Assembly (NCBI GenBank): GCA_032252755.1
Contig: JAVUPY010000054.1
Span: 62,001-126,000 of the forward strand
From: Terriglobia bacterium
GTDB lineage: Bacteria > Acidobacteriota > Terriglobia > Terriglobales > Acidobacteriaceae
DNA length: 64,000 nucleotides
Direction: 5' to 3'
In this document: positions 1 through 8,856 of the stretch, in pieces
Numbering within the stretch: position 1 is the first letter of the stretch
How the letters are laid out: every line of letters begins with the position of its first letter
Program-made: the position numbers and the translations under genes
Notes under the pieces: model-generated
The model's input: the letters and a program-made list of their open reading frames with translations, nothing else
Databases searched by the model: none
Told to the model about the DNA's origin: nothing

Positions 1-1914
1 GCACGGATGTTTATCCTCGTTTCTGCTGAGCGGAATACGTACGCTTATTTCCGTCCCTTTCATCGGCTTGGACGCAATCGAGATCGTCCCATTGAGAGGG
101 AGGACTCGTTCCCGCATACTGATCAGTCCGAGGCCACGCGGTGTTGCCGCTTCAACATCGAATCCCATTCCGGGGTCACGAACCCTCAACTCCAGGTGGC
201 TTGCTGTGCCAAGGAGCGCCACTTCGAAGTCTTTTGCACCACTGTACTTCACCGCATTGTTAAGTGCTTCCTGCGTGATACGGAACAACGCAAGGCTCAC
301 TTCTCCCGGAATTGTCTTGGGTACACCACTATGCGAAAACTTAACCGTAACTTGATGGCTCCGTGCAAATTCACGGCGGAAACTCTCAATTCCTGCGGCC
401 AATCCCAACAGGTCCAGACTCGCCGAATGCAAGTGGTGGGAAAGTGCTTGTATATCCGATGAAACCGACTTTGTTTCCTCCATGAGTTTGTGGACTTCGT
501 CTCGCGTATCGGCCGCCAGTTCGGTGTTGTCAATCTTCTGGATCCCCATCGAAATCAGGGCGAGACGCTGGTTGATATTGTCATGAAGCTCCCGCGCAAT
601 CCGTTTGCGTTCATCTTCCTGGGCGTTGATCAGCCGCTGGGTCAGATTGCGTAAATTGTCTTCAGCGATTTTCTGCTCCGTAACATCCTTTAACGCCGTT
701 AGTACATGTGCTGTGCCGCCGATATCAATCAGGTCTGACGACAAGAGGCCCACACGTATCTCCCCAGACTTTTTTCGAAACTTGTGTTCAACATCCCGGA
801 GTTGTTCTTCGGCGAGAAGCCTGCTGCGAATGTATTCTCTCTGAGTGGAGTCAGCCCAAAGTTGTAACTCTTTTGCAGTCTGCCCGACTGTCTCTTGACG
901 TGTGTATCCTGTCGCGGTCTCGAATGCATCGTTTACGTCAACAAACCTTCCGTCCAAGGTATTCAAGGCCATCGCAGTCGGTGCCGCGCGGAACAAGGTG
1001 AGAAACTTCTGTTCAGACTGGACCAATGCTTCCTCTGCATGCTTACGTTCCGTAATATCGCGGTCCATACCTCGATATCCGACAAACTCCTCGTATTCGT
1101 TAAATATAGGAACACCATTGGTCTCGAGCACAACACGCCTGCCATTCTTGTGCCGGTTGACGTTCTCCAGGTTATGGAATGGCTTGCGTTCTTTAGCGAT
1201 TGCCTTAAATGCTTCAGCTACCCGCGATGCCTCAGGTTCGGGCATCAAATCGAATGGAGTTTTACCGAGAATCTCTTCAGGCCGGTAGCCCAGGATCTGA
1301 AAACATTGAGGACCGGCGTATGTATACCTCGCTTCGGAGTCGACTTCCCATATCCAGTCGTGAGAAGACTCTACAAGGTTGCGATACCTCATCTCGCTCT
1401 GGCGAAGTGCTCGCTCCGCAAGCTTCCGCTGGGTAATGTCTTGGACCGTTCCTCTCAGGTGAGTAATCTGACCGAGCTCATCCCGCACCACCTCGCCCCG
1501 ATTGGTGAACCAGGCCTTTCTACCGTCGGGGTATCTTCCTTCGGTCTCCACTTCGTATGGAGTTCCTGTGCGCAACGTGTTCTGCACCGCACCGTCCAAT
1601 CTCCGGAAATTGTCATCGTCGAAGAACTGAATGTAGCCAGCCAACACAATCATTTCTTCTGACCAGGTAATCACATCGGTTTGTGGATTCCATGTCCAGC
1701 TCCCGACAAGCGAAAGTCGTTGAGCTTCTGCCAATTCCGACGTTTTCCGCCGTAGATCTTCCTCCATCTGCTTGCGGGCTGTGATGTCTCTTATTGCTGA
1801 TTGAGTGCCGATCAGTTTCCCATTTGGGCCATGGATGGGAACCACATCGACCCCCAGCCACATCCGTGTCTGATCGGATCGAAATCCCTGGTATTCGAAG
1901 TGCGTCGGTACGGA
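1..1914 (-). pseudogene. C-terminal part of frameshifted multi-PAS sensor histidine kinase (open at left edge)
   Basis: Reading the minus strand from about 1914 to base 1 gives one open frame with no stop, so the gene leaves the window. In order it encodes the end of a PAS/PAC unit, further PAS/PAC units each closing with an ITERK- or ITQRK-type motif, a HisKA_3 dimerisation/phosphoacceptor box (ERKRIARELHDNINQR, phosphorylated His in RELHD) and a HATPase_c domain with an N box (TQEALNNAVKYS) and a G box (GLGLISMRERV). HisKA_3 kinases usually pair with NarL/FixJ-type regulators and are cytoplasmic or membrane-tethered; no membrane helix is visible here. It continues the N-terminal half at 1613-3130 in another frame (codon phase changes between about 1900 and 1914), so the gene is frameshifted by mutation or sequencing error. 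Confidence 0.8.
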
Positions 1915-3130
1915 TTACGAGATCGCCGCGTGCGTTCTTCTCCGCCTCAGCCCTTGCCGAAACCCAACGTTTACTCCCATCAGGACGCACCAATTCCAGG
2001 TCGAGGGTGTCGGTACGTCCGGTTCGGAAACACTCATCCCTGTTGGCCAATAGGCGATTCCAACTGTCGGCTGTGAAGGATTGCTCCAATTCATCAAATG
2101 AAGGTGGGGGAAGGCTGGGATCACGCCCGTGGATCCGATACATTTCGTCAGACCAAGTCACTGATCCGGCTTGCGGATCCCACGTCCAACTGCCAAGCTG
2201 GGCAAGTCGTTGCGCCTGTCGCAGTTCGCATTCTCTACGTCGGCGTTCCTCCTCTGCCTGCTTCCGCTCGGTAATGTCAAACGTTATGCCTGTCAGAAGC
2301 GGGCCCCCGGCGATGGTCCGGCGATATAACTCGCCGCGGGACATCACCCAACGTATCGTGCCATCAGGCCAAATGATCCGGTACTCACATTCGCCATCTC
2401 CTGCTTCTAAGATGGTATTGACTGTTGATTTCACAATCGACACATCCTCGGGATAGACAATGCTGATGTACTTCTCAAAGGAAAGTTCGTCTTTCGGGCC
2501 AAACTTAAATATTCCCCTCGATTGTTCCGTCGACCAAAGCTCACCAGAGGTAACGTTCAAGGTCCAGAACGCCACGTGTGCGCTCTGAGTGGTGAGATTC
2601 AGGCGTGCCTCGTCGTCGAGGAGTTTCTGCTCGGTGCGCTTTCGGTGAAGAGCATTTGCAAAAATGTCGGCAATGATCCTCAGTCGGTCTCGCTGTTCTT
2701 CAGACCACCTGTGCTCCGGGAGTCTACAGTCCAAACTCCATGCACCAATCGGCCTCTCACCGCCAGCTGAGAGCGGGAACACCAGAGCTGATCGGATGTT
2801 GAATCGCTTCCAACTCGCTACGTCGATGAATGCTTCGCGCGGAGCCTTCTGCGTATCCGTGAGGTAGATGACCTCCTTATTAAGAATCTTCTCCAGGCAC
2901 CACGGAAAATACTCAGCCGCATTCAGGACTCGTGGTGCAGCCGACACCTGAGGATTCTGGAAGACATGGGTCAAAACCATCTTTGCAGGGTCGTCCGAAA
3001 CCTGGTAAATCGTCGAATGGTCTACTTCAAGAGAAGTGCAGATGTTCCGGAGGGCATCCTCGATTTCGTCATCGATACGGTCGGCTGGTAAGTTGATGAA
3101 CCGCGCCGAGATGGCAGCCAAACCTTTCAA
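1613..3130 (-). pseudogene. N-terminal part of the same sensor kinase: GAF plus PAS domains, frameshifted
   Basis: It starts at TTG 3130, preceded by AAGGTG at a good distance. Residues 1-170 look like a GAF domain; two or more PAS/PAC units follow, with an ITERKQAEEERRRR linker between them. The sequence is protein-like down to RGDLVIRT; beyond about 1910 it turns into nonsense, while the neighbouring frame resumes PAS sequence (THFEYQGFRSDQTRMW). The meaningful part is therefore about 1905-3130, and the remaining residues to the stop at 1613 are out-of-frame read-through. If repaired, the kinase would exceed 1000 residues, with a GAF and several PAS sensors. The response regulator at 3373 is divergent and is the probable partner by position only. 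Confidence 0.75.
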
Positions 3131-3211
3131 AGCTCACCTTCCGGTGAAGCGGCACACTAGACTCCATTACTCTGCAGCGCGTCCGAATTCTAGCAATCTT
3201 TGTGATTTAAC

Positions 3212-3225
3212 AACATGTTAATGTT
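3212..3225. promoter_or_regulatory. small palindrome in the kinase/response-regulator divergent region
   Basis: AACAT-gtta-ATGTT is a 5-bp-arm palindrome in the 240 bp between the two divergent two-component genes. It could be an operator, but arms this short occur often by chance. Confidence 0.2.
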
Positions 3226-3372
3226 CTGTACGTCAACAGGGTTTCGTGAGCGTGCAATCCGGATAACGAAAGGCCACTGGCGTTTTGAGATGATTGTGCC
3301 CGGCATGTTCGTCGTGATAGCGTCGTGAATGTATGGTGAAAGGGCGGGGAGCTTACCTCACTCCCCCGGAAC

Positions 3373-3768
3373 ATGATCCGCATTCTTGTAGTCGACGATG
3401 TCGAGGAGTGGAGAAAAGAAATTCGCTGCCTCCTCAATCCTGAGTCGAGCCTGTGTGTTGTCGGTGAAGCGGGGACTGGACTGGTAGCGATCGAAGAGAC
3501 TGCGCGGCTAAAGCCGGATCTCGTACTCTTGGACATAGGCCTTCCAGACCTGAACGGAGTTCAGGTCGCACACCGTATACGCGAAGTGGCTCCCGACTCG
3601 AAGATAATTTTTGTGACTTTGAACGACGACGCAGATTCTGCAAACAGGCTCGTGCAAGACGGAGCGCACGGCTACGTGCTCAAGGCGAATCTCCAGAGCG
3701 AGCTTCTGATCGCAATTGCCCAGGTTATTGCAGGCGGGCGATTCATCAGCCCACAACTGATGAACTGA
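3373..3768 (+). CDS. single-domain response regulator (NarL-type receiver without output domain)
   Basis: This 131-residue receiver domain has the acidic pair Asp8-Asp9, phospho-acceptor Asp54 (LLDIGLPDLNG), Thr82 and Lys104 (YVLKA). Sequence similarity is to NarL/FixJ receivers, and the protein stops at GGRFISPQL, exactly where a NarL protein would enter the linker to its LuxR-type DNA-binding domain. No helix-turn-helix is present in any frame downstream. It could be a true stand-alone receiver acting by protein contact, or a gene that lost its output domain. It lies divergent to the HisKA_3 kinase with 240 bp between starts. The start ATG has only a weak ribosome site (CCGGAA). Confidence 0.85.
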   Translation: MIRILVVDDVEEWRKEIRCLLNPESSLCVVGEAGTGLVAIEETARLKPDLVLLDIGLPDLNGVQVAHRIREVAPDSKIIFVTLNDDADSANRLVQDGAHGYVLKANLQSELLIAIAQVIAGGRFISPQLMN

Positions 3769-3901
3769 CGCCTCTGAGCTTTGCACGTGCTGGTCTTTAC
3801 AGTATTTCCATGAAAATTAGCTCAGTACCGAGAGATTCCCGGTAGGCCAACAACTTACCTTTGGAACAATCGGTAGCATCACGGGCACTCATCAGCTCTA
3901 T

Positions 3902-4156
3902 TCAGTTGCGACAGCGAAGCGATTCCGTTGCAAGCGACTTCGGGTAAATGCAACCGCCCGTATCCCGAAAGAATTCATAGATCAGCAACAGCCCCGGGCC
4001 GGACAACACACGGTCCCAACTGACGTGATGGAAACGGTCGCGGAGATAGCGAAGCAGTTCGGTTTCTACCTCGTTATTCGGGGCGAAGTCGGCATGTCCG
4101 GCTTCGCTGGGCAGGGGAAGCGTATTCGACGCTCCTACATCGGCTGCGAGAATCAT
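3902..4156 (-). pseudogene. glk: decayed glucokinase (Glk family), internal deletion and lost C-terminus
   Basis: From ATG 4156 the reading is MILAADVGASNT, the phosphate-1 nucleotide motif of glucokinase. It jumps directly to LPSEAGHADFAP and then VSWDRVLSGPGLLLIYEFF, which in the Glk family (ATP:glucose 6-phosphotransferase, about 320-340 residues) are separated from the N-terminus by roughly 130 residues. After FFRDTGG the sequence loses similarity and stops. The central part with the catalytic Asp and the C-terminal third are missing, so it cannot be active. The neighbouring GH2 glycosidase makes a former sugar-use locus plausible. Confidence 0.72.
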
Positions 4157-4329
4157 TGTGCTTGCCCTCGAAGACGGCATGCCCGTGAGTGATACGCGGC
4201 AGTTGCAACACAGCGTCGAGTTGTATCTAATGTGGCCACTTTCGCGGTATGCGGAGGAAGCGAACCAGCGACAACTTGAGTTACGCGATGCCGCGGCTAA
4301 CCTGCGTTCGCTGCCGGCACGGTTTGCTC

Positions 4330-4358
4330 TTGACAGACGTCATTTTGGTCATTAATAC
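4330..4358 (+). promoter_or_regulatory. near-consensus sigma70 promoter for the GH2 gene
   Basis: TTGACA (4330-4335), a 17-base spacer and TAATAC (4353-4358) match the housekeeping consensus in 11 of 12 positions at optimal spacing. Transcription would start near 4365 and enter the hairpin at 4369. Confidence 0.7.
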
Positions 4359-4368
4359 GTTTCAATAG

Positions 4369-4400
4369 AGCACTTATGGAGTTCCATTGCAAGTGCTTTT
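4369..4400 (+). terminator. terminator-like hairpin immediately after the promoter
   Basis: AGCACTT (4369-4375) pairs with AAGTGCT (4391-4397), and inside it ATGGA pairs with TCCAT, giving a two-part stem ended by TTTT. Its place a few bases after the expected start of transcription suggests a 5-prime mRNA stem, an attenuator or an operator dyad rather than the terminator of an upstream gene. Confidence 0.5.
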
Positions 4401-4507
4401 CGCGGGAATCTTGAATGCCCGGCCTTCCTGAATCGGTAATGGCGAGCCCATGTGAGGACATGGCGTCAAAGTCGGCAGGGACGTTCAGAACAGGCGGACT
4501 TTGAACG

Positions 4508-7207
4508 GTGCGGATAATTCAACTCGGCATTCTGCTTTCTATTTCCATGACGGTCGTTCGTGCGTTTGGGCAAGCACCTGCCAGCCGGATCGATCTTCAT
4601 ACCGGCTGGACCCTTCAATCCTCATCTAAGGTCAAGGACGACGGCGCGACAATCTCTCGTGTCGGCTATCGCACGGACGGTTGGTACAAGATTACGGTGC
4701 CGGCAACAGTTTTGGCTGCCCAGGTTGCTTCCGGCGAATTCCCAGATCCGTACTTCGGGATGAACCTCCGCAAGATACCTGGCATGGCATATGCCATTGG
4801 GGCTCTCTTCGCGCACAAGCCGATTCCGCCGGACAGTCCCTACGCTTGTTCCTGGTGGTACCGAACCGAGTTCGCGTCGCCCGCGGGCAATCACAAGGTG
4901 GCTCTGCACTTTGACGGCATCAACAATCGCGCCAATATTTGGCTGAACGGGAAGAAAATTGCCGACGCGAAGGACATCGCCGGCGCTTATCGGACATACG
5001 AATTCGATATCACCCCGGACATCGCACCGCACCAAAGCAATGTACTGGCAGTCGAGGTCTTTTCGCAGACGCAAAACGATCTCGGTATCAACTGGGTGGA
5101 CTGGAATCCCACGCCGCCGGACAAGGACATGGGACTGTGGCAGGCCGTGTACCTGACCACGAGCGGTCCGGTCGAAATACGTTACCCAACGGTCGAAACC
5201 CATTTGCCCAACGGAGACAAGTCGCCCGCAGAATTGTCGGTCCTGGCCGAACTTAAGAACCTGACCGACCAACCGGTTACCGGAACCTTCCTCGCCGAAC
5301 TGCCGGAACTAGGCCTCGCAGTAAAGAAGTCGATCGCGTTGGATGGCCGCGAAACGAAGTCCATTACACTCACGCCTGGAGAATTCCCGCAACTCGCCGT
5401 CAAGAACGCACAACTGTGGTGGCCCGCGCAGATGGGCATACCATTCCTCTACCGTTTGCACACTTCATTTACCGTGAGTAACACGATTTCCGATTCAGCC
5501 ACCTCCCGAATTGGCATCCGTGAGGTCACCTCCGAGATGACTCCGAAAGGGGCGAGGCTATACAAGGTTAATGGCAAGCCGATCCTCATTCGAGGTGGCG
5601 GCTGGGCACCCGACATGCTGCTACGCCAAAATTCCGTGCGGCTGCGAAACGAATTTCAATATGTGCAGGACATGAACCTGAACACCATCCGCCTGGAAGG
5701 CAAACTGGAAGACGATGAATTCTTCAATCTCGCGGACGAAAAGGGAATTCTCGTCATGGCAGGGTGGTGTTGCTGCGATCTTTGGGAAGAGTGGGAGCGG
5801 TGGAATGGCGATCAACTGGCAGTTGCAACGGAGTCGCTTCGAAGTCAGAGCCTGCGTTTGCGCTCTCACCCGAGCCTGTTGATGTGGTTGAACGGCAGCG
5901 ATGGTCCACCCCCGGCAAACGTTGAAGCCGCCTACCTGCAGGTGTTGCAGGAAACGCAGTGGCCCAATCCCATCGAATCTTCAGCATCACAAACGCCCGC
6001 CGAGCTCACTGGAACCTCCGGCGTGAAGATGACCGGGCCCTATGACTATGTCCCGCCCAGCTATTGGTACATAGACCAGCAACACGGCGGCGCCTATGGC
6101 TTCAACACGGAGACAGGGCCCGGACCTGCGATTCCGACCGCAGGCTCACTTGCAAAATTTATCCCAGCAGACCACCTGTGGCCCATCGACGACATCTGGA
6201 ATTTCCACGCAGGGAGTGGCAATTTCAAGAACCTCAACAAGTTCAACTCCGCACTCACGGCGACGTACGGCGAGGTGACGAGCCCGCAGGATTTCCAACG
6301 CAAGTCGCAAGCCATGACCTATGACGCAGAACGCGCGATGTTCGAGGCTTACTCCCGCAATAAGTACACATCGACAGGCGTAATCCAGTGGATGCTGAAC
6401 AATGCCTGGCCTTCCCTGATCTGGCATTTGTATGACTACTACCTGCAACCGGCGGGCGGATACTTCGGTACCAAGAAAGCGAACGAGCCTGTTCACATCC
6501 AATACTCTTACGACGACCGCTCAATCGTGGTCGTGAATAGCACGTATCATCCAGTGGCGGGTCTCGAGGCTTCGGCCCGCCTTACAGATGTAAACCTTAA
6601 GGAAGAGTTCGCTCAGAGGGTGCCGGTTACAATCGGTCCTGACGCTGTTAAGACTGTCTTCTTGCTTCCCGATCCTCCGGCAGGATCAACTAACGTCCAT
6701 TTTCTGCAACTGAGGCTAACCGACGAAAAGGGTGCGCTCATCAGCACGAACTTCTATTGGCTTTCCACGAAGAAACCGGAATTCGACTGGCCAAAGACAA
6801 CGTACGTTTCTACTCCGATTACTTGGTACGAAGATTTCACCGCACTGGCATCCTTACCGCAGGTGCGATTGAACGTAACGTCCAGCCTGCATTCAGAAAC
6901 CAGTGGAGACGTGGTCCACGTTCATGTAAAGAACCCGTCGAAGACCCTTGCACTCCAGGTTCGCCTCGCAATCGACTCGGACAACAACGGCACGGAAATA
7001 CTTCCGGTGCTCTGGCAAGACAACTACATCTCCCTGATGCCGGGTGAAGAACGGACGCTCAAGGCGAAACTCCCCGACCGCCACTTGGCCGGAAGTGGGC
7101 CCGTAATCTCGATTTCCGGATGGAACATCCAGTCAGAAACGATTGCGATCGGGCCAACATCCCAACGCAAGAATTCTGCCATCAACCAGGTCAGGTTTTC
7201 ACCTTGA
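4508..7207 (+). CDS. secreted glycoside hydrolase family 2, exo-beta-D-glucosaminidase-like
   Basis: This 899-residue protein starts at GTG and has a signal peptide (residues 1-22, ending AFGQA). The GH2 layout follows: sugar-binding jelly roll (about 25-210, with the NWVDWNPTPPDKDMGLW signature of the CsxA/mannosylglycoprotein endo-beta-mannosidase group), immunoglobulin-like domain (about 220-330), TIM barrel (about 340-650) and C-terminal beta domains. The putative acid/base is Asp465 (WLNGSDG) and the nucleophile Glu535 (GFNTETGPGP), close to Asp469/Glu541 of the exo-chitosanase CsxA, which also uses Asp in place of the usual GH2 Glu. Expected role: release of glucosamine (or a related hexose) from chitosan-like chains in the periplasm or outside. 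No transporter or chitinase lies beside it. Confidence 0.85.
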   Translation: MRIIQLGILLSISMTVVRAFGQAPASRIDLHTGWTLQSSSKVKDDGATISRVGYRTDGWYKITVPATVLAAQVASGEFPDPYFGMNLRKIPGMAYAIGALFAHKPIPPDSPYACSWWYRTEFASPAGNHKVALHFDGINNRANIWLNGKKIADAKDIAGAYRTYEFDITPDIAPHQSNVLAVEVFSQTQNDLGINWVDWNPTPPDKDMGLWQAVYLTTSGPVEIRYPTVETHLPNGDKSPAELSVLAELKNLTDQPVTGTFLAELPELGLAVKKSIALDGRETKSITLTPGEFPQLAVKNAQLWWPAQMGIPFLYRLHTSFTVSNTISDSATSRIGIREVTSEMTPKGARLYKVNGKPILIRGGGWAPDMLLRQNSVRLRNEFQYVQDMNLNTIRLEGKLEDDEFFNLADEKGILVMAGWCCCDLWEEWERWNGDQLAVATESLRSQSLRLRSHPSLLMWLNGSDGPPPANVEAAYLQVLQETQWPNPIESSASQTPAELTGTSGVKMTGPYDYVPPSYWYIDQQHGGAYGFNTETGPGPAIPTAGSLAKFIPADHLWPIDDIWNFHAGSGNFKNLNKFNSALTATYGEVTSPQDFQRKSQAMTYDAERAMFEAYSRNKYTSTGVIQWMLNNAWPSLIWHLYDYYLQPAGGYFGTKKANEPVHIQYSYDDRSIVVVNSTYHPVAGLEASARLTDVNLKEEFAQRVPVTIGPDAVKTVFLLPDPPAGSTNVHFLQLRLTDEKGALISTNFYWLSTKKPEFDWPKTTYVSTPITWYEDFTALASLPQVRLNVTSSLHSETSGDVVHVHVKNPSKTLALQVRLAIDSDNNGTEILPVLWQDNYISLMPGEERTLKAKLPDRHLAGSGPVISISGWNIQSETIAIGPTSQRKNSAINQVRFSP

Positions 7208-7395
7208 ATACACACTGAATTACATCGCTCACAAATCTAATTTTCGATAGTCAGAACTAAGGCACTCGCGTCCCACAGCAGAGAGCCGCGGAAGTATACT
7301 GGCACCAGCAACTCGCGTCGGTATCTCCATCGGGGAGATGCGGAATCACGTGGGTCGTAGCAGCGCGACCTGTCGCGCACGGAGGTTGAGGAGAC

Positions 7396-8235
7396 ATGAT
7401 GAGATTCAGAGTGAGCCTCGGGTTGATTATCGCCATCTGCCTCGCCAGTTCGCTGGCTTGGTCGGATTCCTTGGAACTCAAGAATGGCAGCCTGATCAAG
7501 GGCAAGTTCATTAGTGGCACCGATACCCAGATTACGTTCCAGGTTGGCTCATCCCGCCAGACCTACAACATCTCCGATATCGCGTCGCTAAAGTTCGATT
7601 CCGACCGGTCCGCCGCCGAAGTGCCGGCCGCGGCTCCCAGGCCCTCAACCGGTTCCGAAGGCCTCGTTCCACGACCTCCCGCCAAGATGGAAAGTGCTGT
7701 CGCGCGGTCGTCGAATTTTGTCACCATTCCGGCGGGAACTCGCATCTCCATCCGGACGATTGACGGCATCGACTCCACGCAGAACCAGGTCGGAGATCGT
7801 TTCCAGGCCTCTCTGGAAGAACCAGTCGTTGTCAATGGTGAAGAAATCATTCCGAAGGGTGCGGACGTTTACGGACAACTGACCCAGTCGAAAGCGAGCG
7901 GCACCTTTGCCGGCCAGTCGCAACTCGGACTTGAACTCACAGGAATCGTCGTGAATGGTCGCACCGTTCCAATCTCCACAGGTGAGTACGAAGTCTCGGG
8001 TAAATCGCGCACTGCGAGTACAGCGAAACGAACCATTGGAGGAGCCGCGGTTGGATCCATCATCGGCGCCATTGCAGGCGGCGGCAAAGGTGCTGCGATC
8101 GGTGCTGGTGTCGGAGGCGGAGTAGGCGCTGGTTCACAGGTCATCACCAAGGGTGACCAGGTAAAGGTTCCGAGCGAAACCCTGCTTGACTTCACGCTTC
8201 AACAGGACGCCATGGTTCCGGCGCCCGCACAGTAA
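7396..8235 (+). CDS. secreted glycine-zipper protein of unknown function
   Basis: The 279 residues begin with a signal peptide (ending SLAWSDS) and a small beta domain (LELKNGSLIKGKFISGTD, about 25-65). A proline-rich linker follows, then a conserved beta-rich domain (about 105-210: VTIPAGTRISIRTIDGIDS, IIPKGADVYGQ) and a glycine zipper (about 215-250: GGAAVGSIIGAIAGGGKGAA) that could cross or insert in a membrane. Similar proteins are frequent in Acidobacteria; the function is unknown to me. Two ATGs lie in tandem, and GAGGAG sits better before the second (7399). A 9-residue C-terminal tail after the zipper domain carries no aromatic end. Confidence 0.75.
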   Translation: MMRFRVSLGLIIAICLASSLAWSDSLELKNGSLIKGKFISGTDTQITFQVGSSRQTYNISDIASLKFDSDRSAAEVPAAAPRPSTGSEGLVPRPPAKMESAVARSSNFVTIPAGTRISIRTIDGIDSTQNQVGDRFQASLEEPVVVNGEEIIPKGADVYGQLTQSKASGTFAGQSQLGLELTGIVVNGRTVPISTGEYEVSGKSRTASTAKRTIGGAAVGSIIGAIAGGGKGAAIGAGVGGGVGAGSQVITKGDQVKVPSETLLDFTLQQDAMVPAPAQ

Positions 8236-8244
8236 TGATTCGGC

Positions 8245-8279
8245 GGCACGGACGCGAGCACGATGCGAGCGTCCGTGCC
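8245..8279 (+). terminator. hairpin after the glycine-zipper gene
   Basis: GGCACGGACGC (8245-8255) and GCGTCCGTGCC (8269-8279) are perfect 11-bp arms around a 13-base loop, starting 9 bases after the stop. There is no U-tract, so it may stabilise the mRNA end rather than terminate on its own. Confidence 0.6.
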
Positions 8280-8440
8280 ATGTTCGCCTGGCAGGTACTC
8301 GCAAGCCCCCGCCTCACTATCCTCTGTGACATCAGGAATCATGCTGCTCTGTGACAAGAAGCATGCCCCGATTTCCCGCCGCTGCACGATAATGGCTCCC
8401 GTCGAGGCACTCGTCTGTCGCTGGTGCTGGGGGTAAACGT

Positions 8441-8671
8441 ATGAAGGCTTATCTCGTCGTCACCGTCAATTCCGGAAAAGCGCGCGACATCGCCCGTGTC
8501 ATCTCCTCATTACCGGGCGTTCTGATGGCCGACGCATGCTGGGGTGTCGGAGACGTCTTCGCAGTCCTCGAGTTTCCCAACTGGTCCGATCTCAACAATG
8601 TCGTCCTGGAAAAGATCCACCACACGCCCGGAGTTACCCACACCGAAACCCACGTCGCCATCCAGGACTGA
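8441..8671 (+). CDS. stand-alone Lrp/AsnC ligand-binding (RAM/SMA) domain protein
   Basis: The 76 residues form a ferredoxin-like alpha/beta fold typical of the C-terminal half of Lrp/AsnC regulators (MKAYLVVTVNSGKARD, then GVLMADACWGVGDVFAVLE and GVTHTETHVAI). There is no DNA-binding half. Such stand-alone domains bind amino acids or dimerise with full-length Lrp proteins. The start ATG has no strong ribosome site (CTGGGGGTAAACGT precedes it). Confidence 0.8.
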   Translation: MKAYLVVTVNSGKARDIARVISSLPGVLMADACWGVGDVFAVLEFPNWSDLNNVVLEKIHHTPGVTHTETHVAIQD

Positions 8672-8763
8672 ACAGGCGATAACTGCAGGGTCGATGGGTT
8701 TGGATAGTTCGCGGAGCGTGAAAGGGTTAGCTACTTGCGGCTCGCCCTCATTTCGACGTTGTC

Positions 8764-8856
8764 ACGCCTCAGCGTCTTCCGTCCTTTGCGTTTCTCCTCC
8801 ACCTCCACTCGTAATTACCTTCGCGTCCCCTGCGTCCTCTGCGTTAATCTTTGTGT
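8764..8856. repeat. degenerate 7-8 bp periodic array upstream of modB
   Basis: Between the AsnC-domain gene and modB the sequence is built of short similar words: AGCGTC, TCCGTC and TTTGCG, then GCGTCCC, TGCGTCC, CTGCGTT, spaced about 7-8 bases. It ends at the modB start. It belongs to the class of arrays described under findings. Confidence 0.45.

Larger units (their letters stand above)
4181..4507. other. upstream region of the GH2 gene: promoter, hairpin, otherwise no gene
   Basis: These 327 bases hold no convincing gene. A plus-strand open stretch (4158-4355) overlaps the glucokinase remnant and resembles nothing I know. The region contains the promoter and hairpin listed separately and a leader of about 140 nt before the GTG start of the glycosidase. 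Confidence 0.5.

Noticed and set aside
895-1662. Long plus-strand open frame of 255 codons
   Set aside because: It lies antisense to the PAS part of the histidine kinase, has no ribosome site and unnatural composition; the kinase explains the DNA.
4158-4355. 65-codon plus-strand frame ending in an Ala/Arg-rich stretch
   Set aside because: It overlaps the glucokinase remnant, has no ribosome site, and similarity could not be named.
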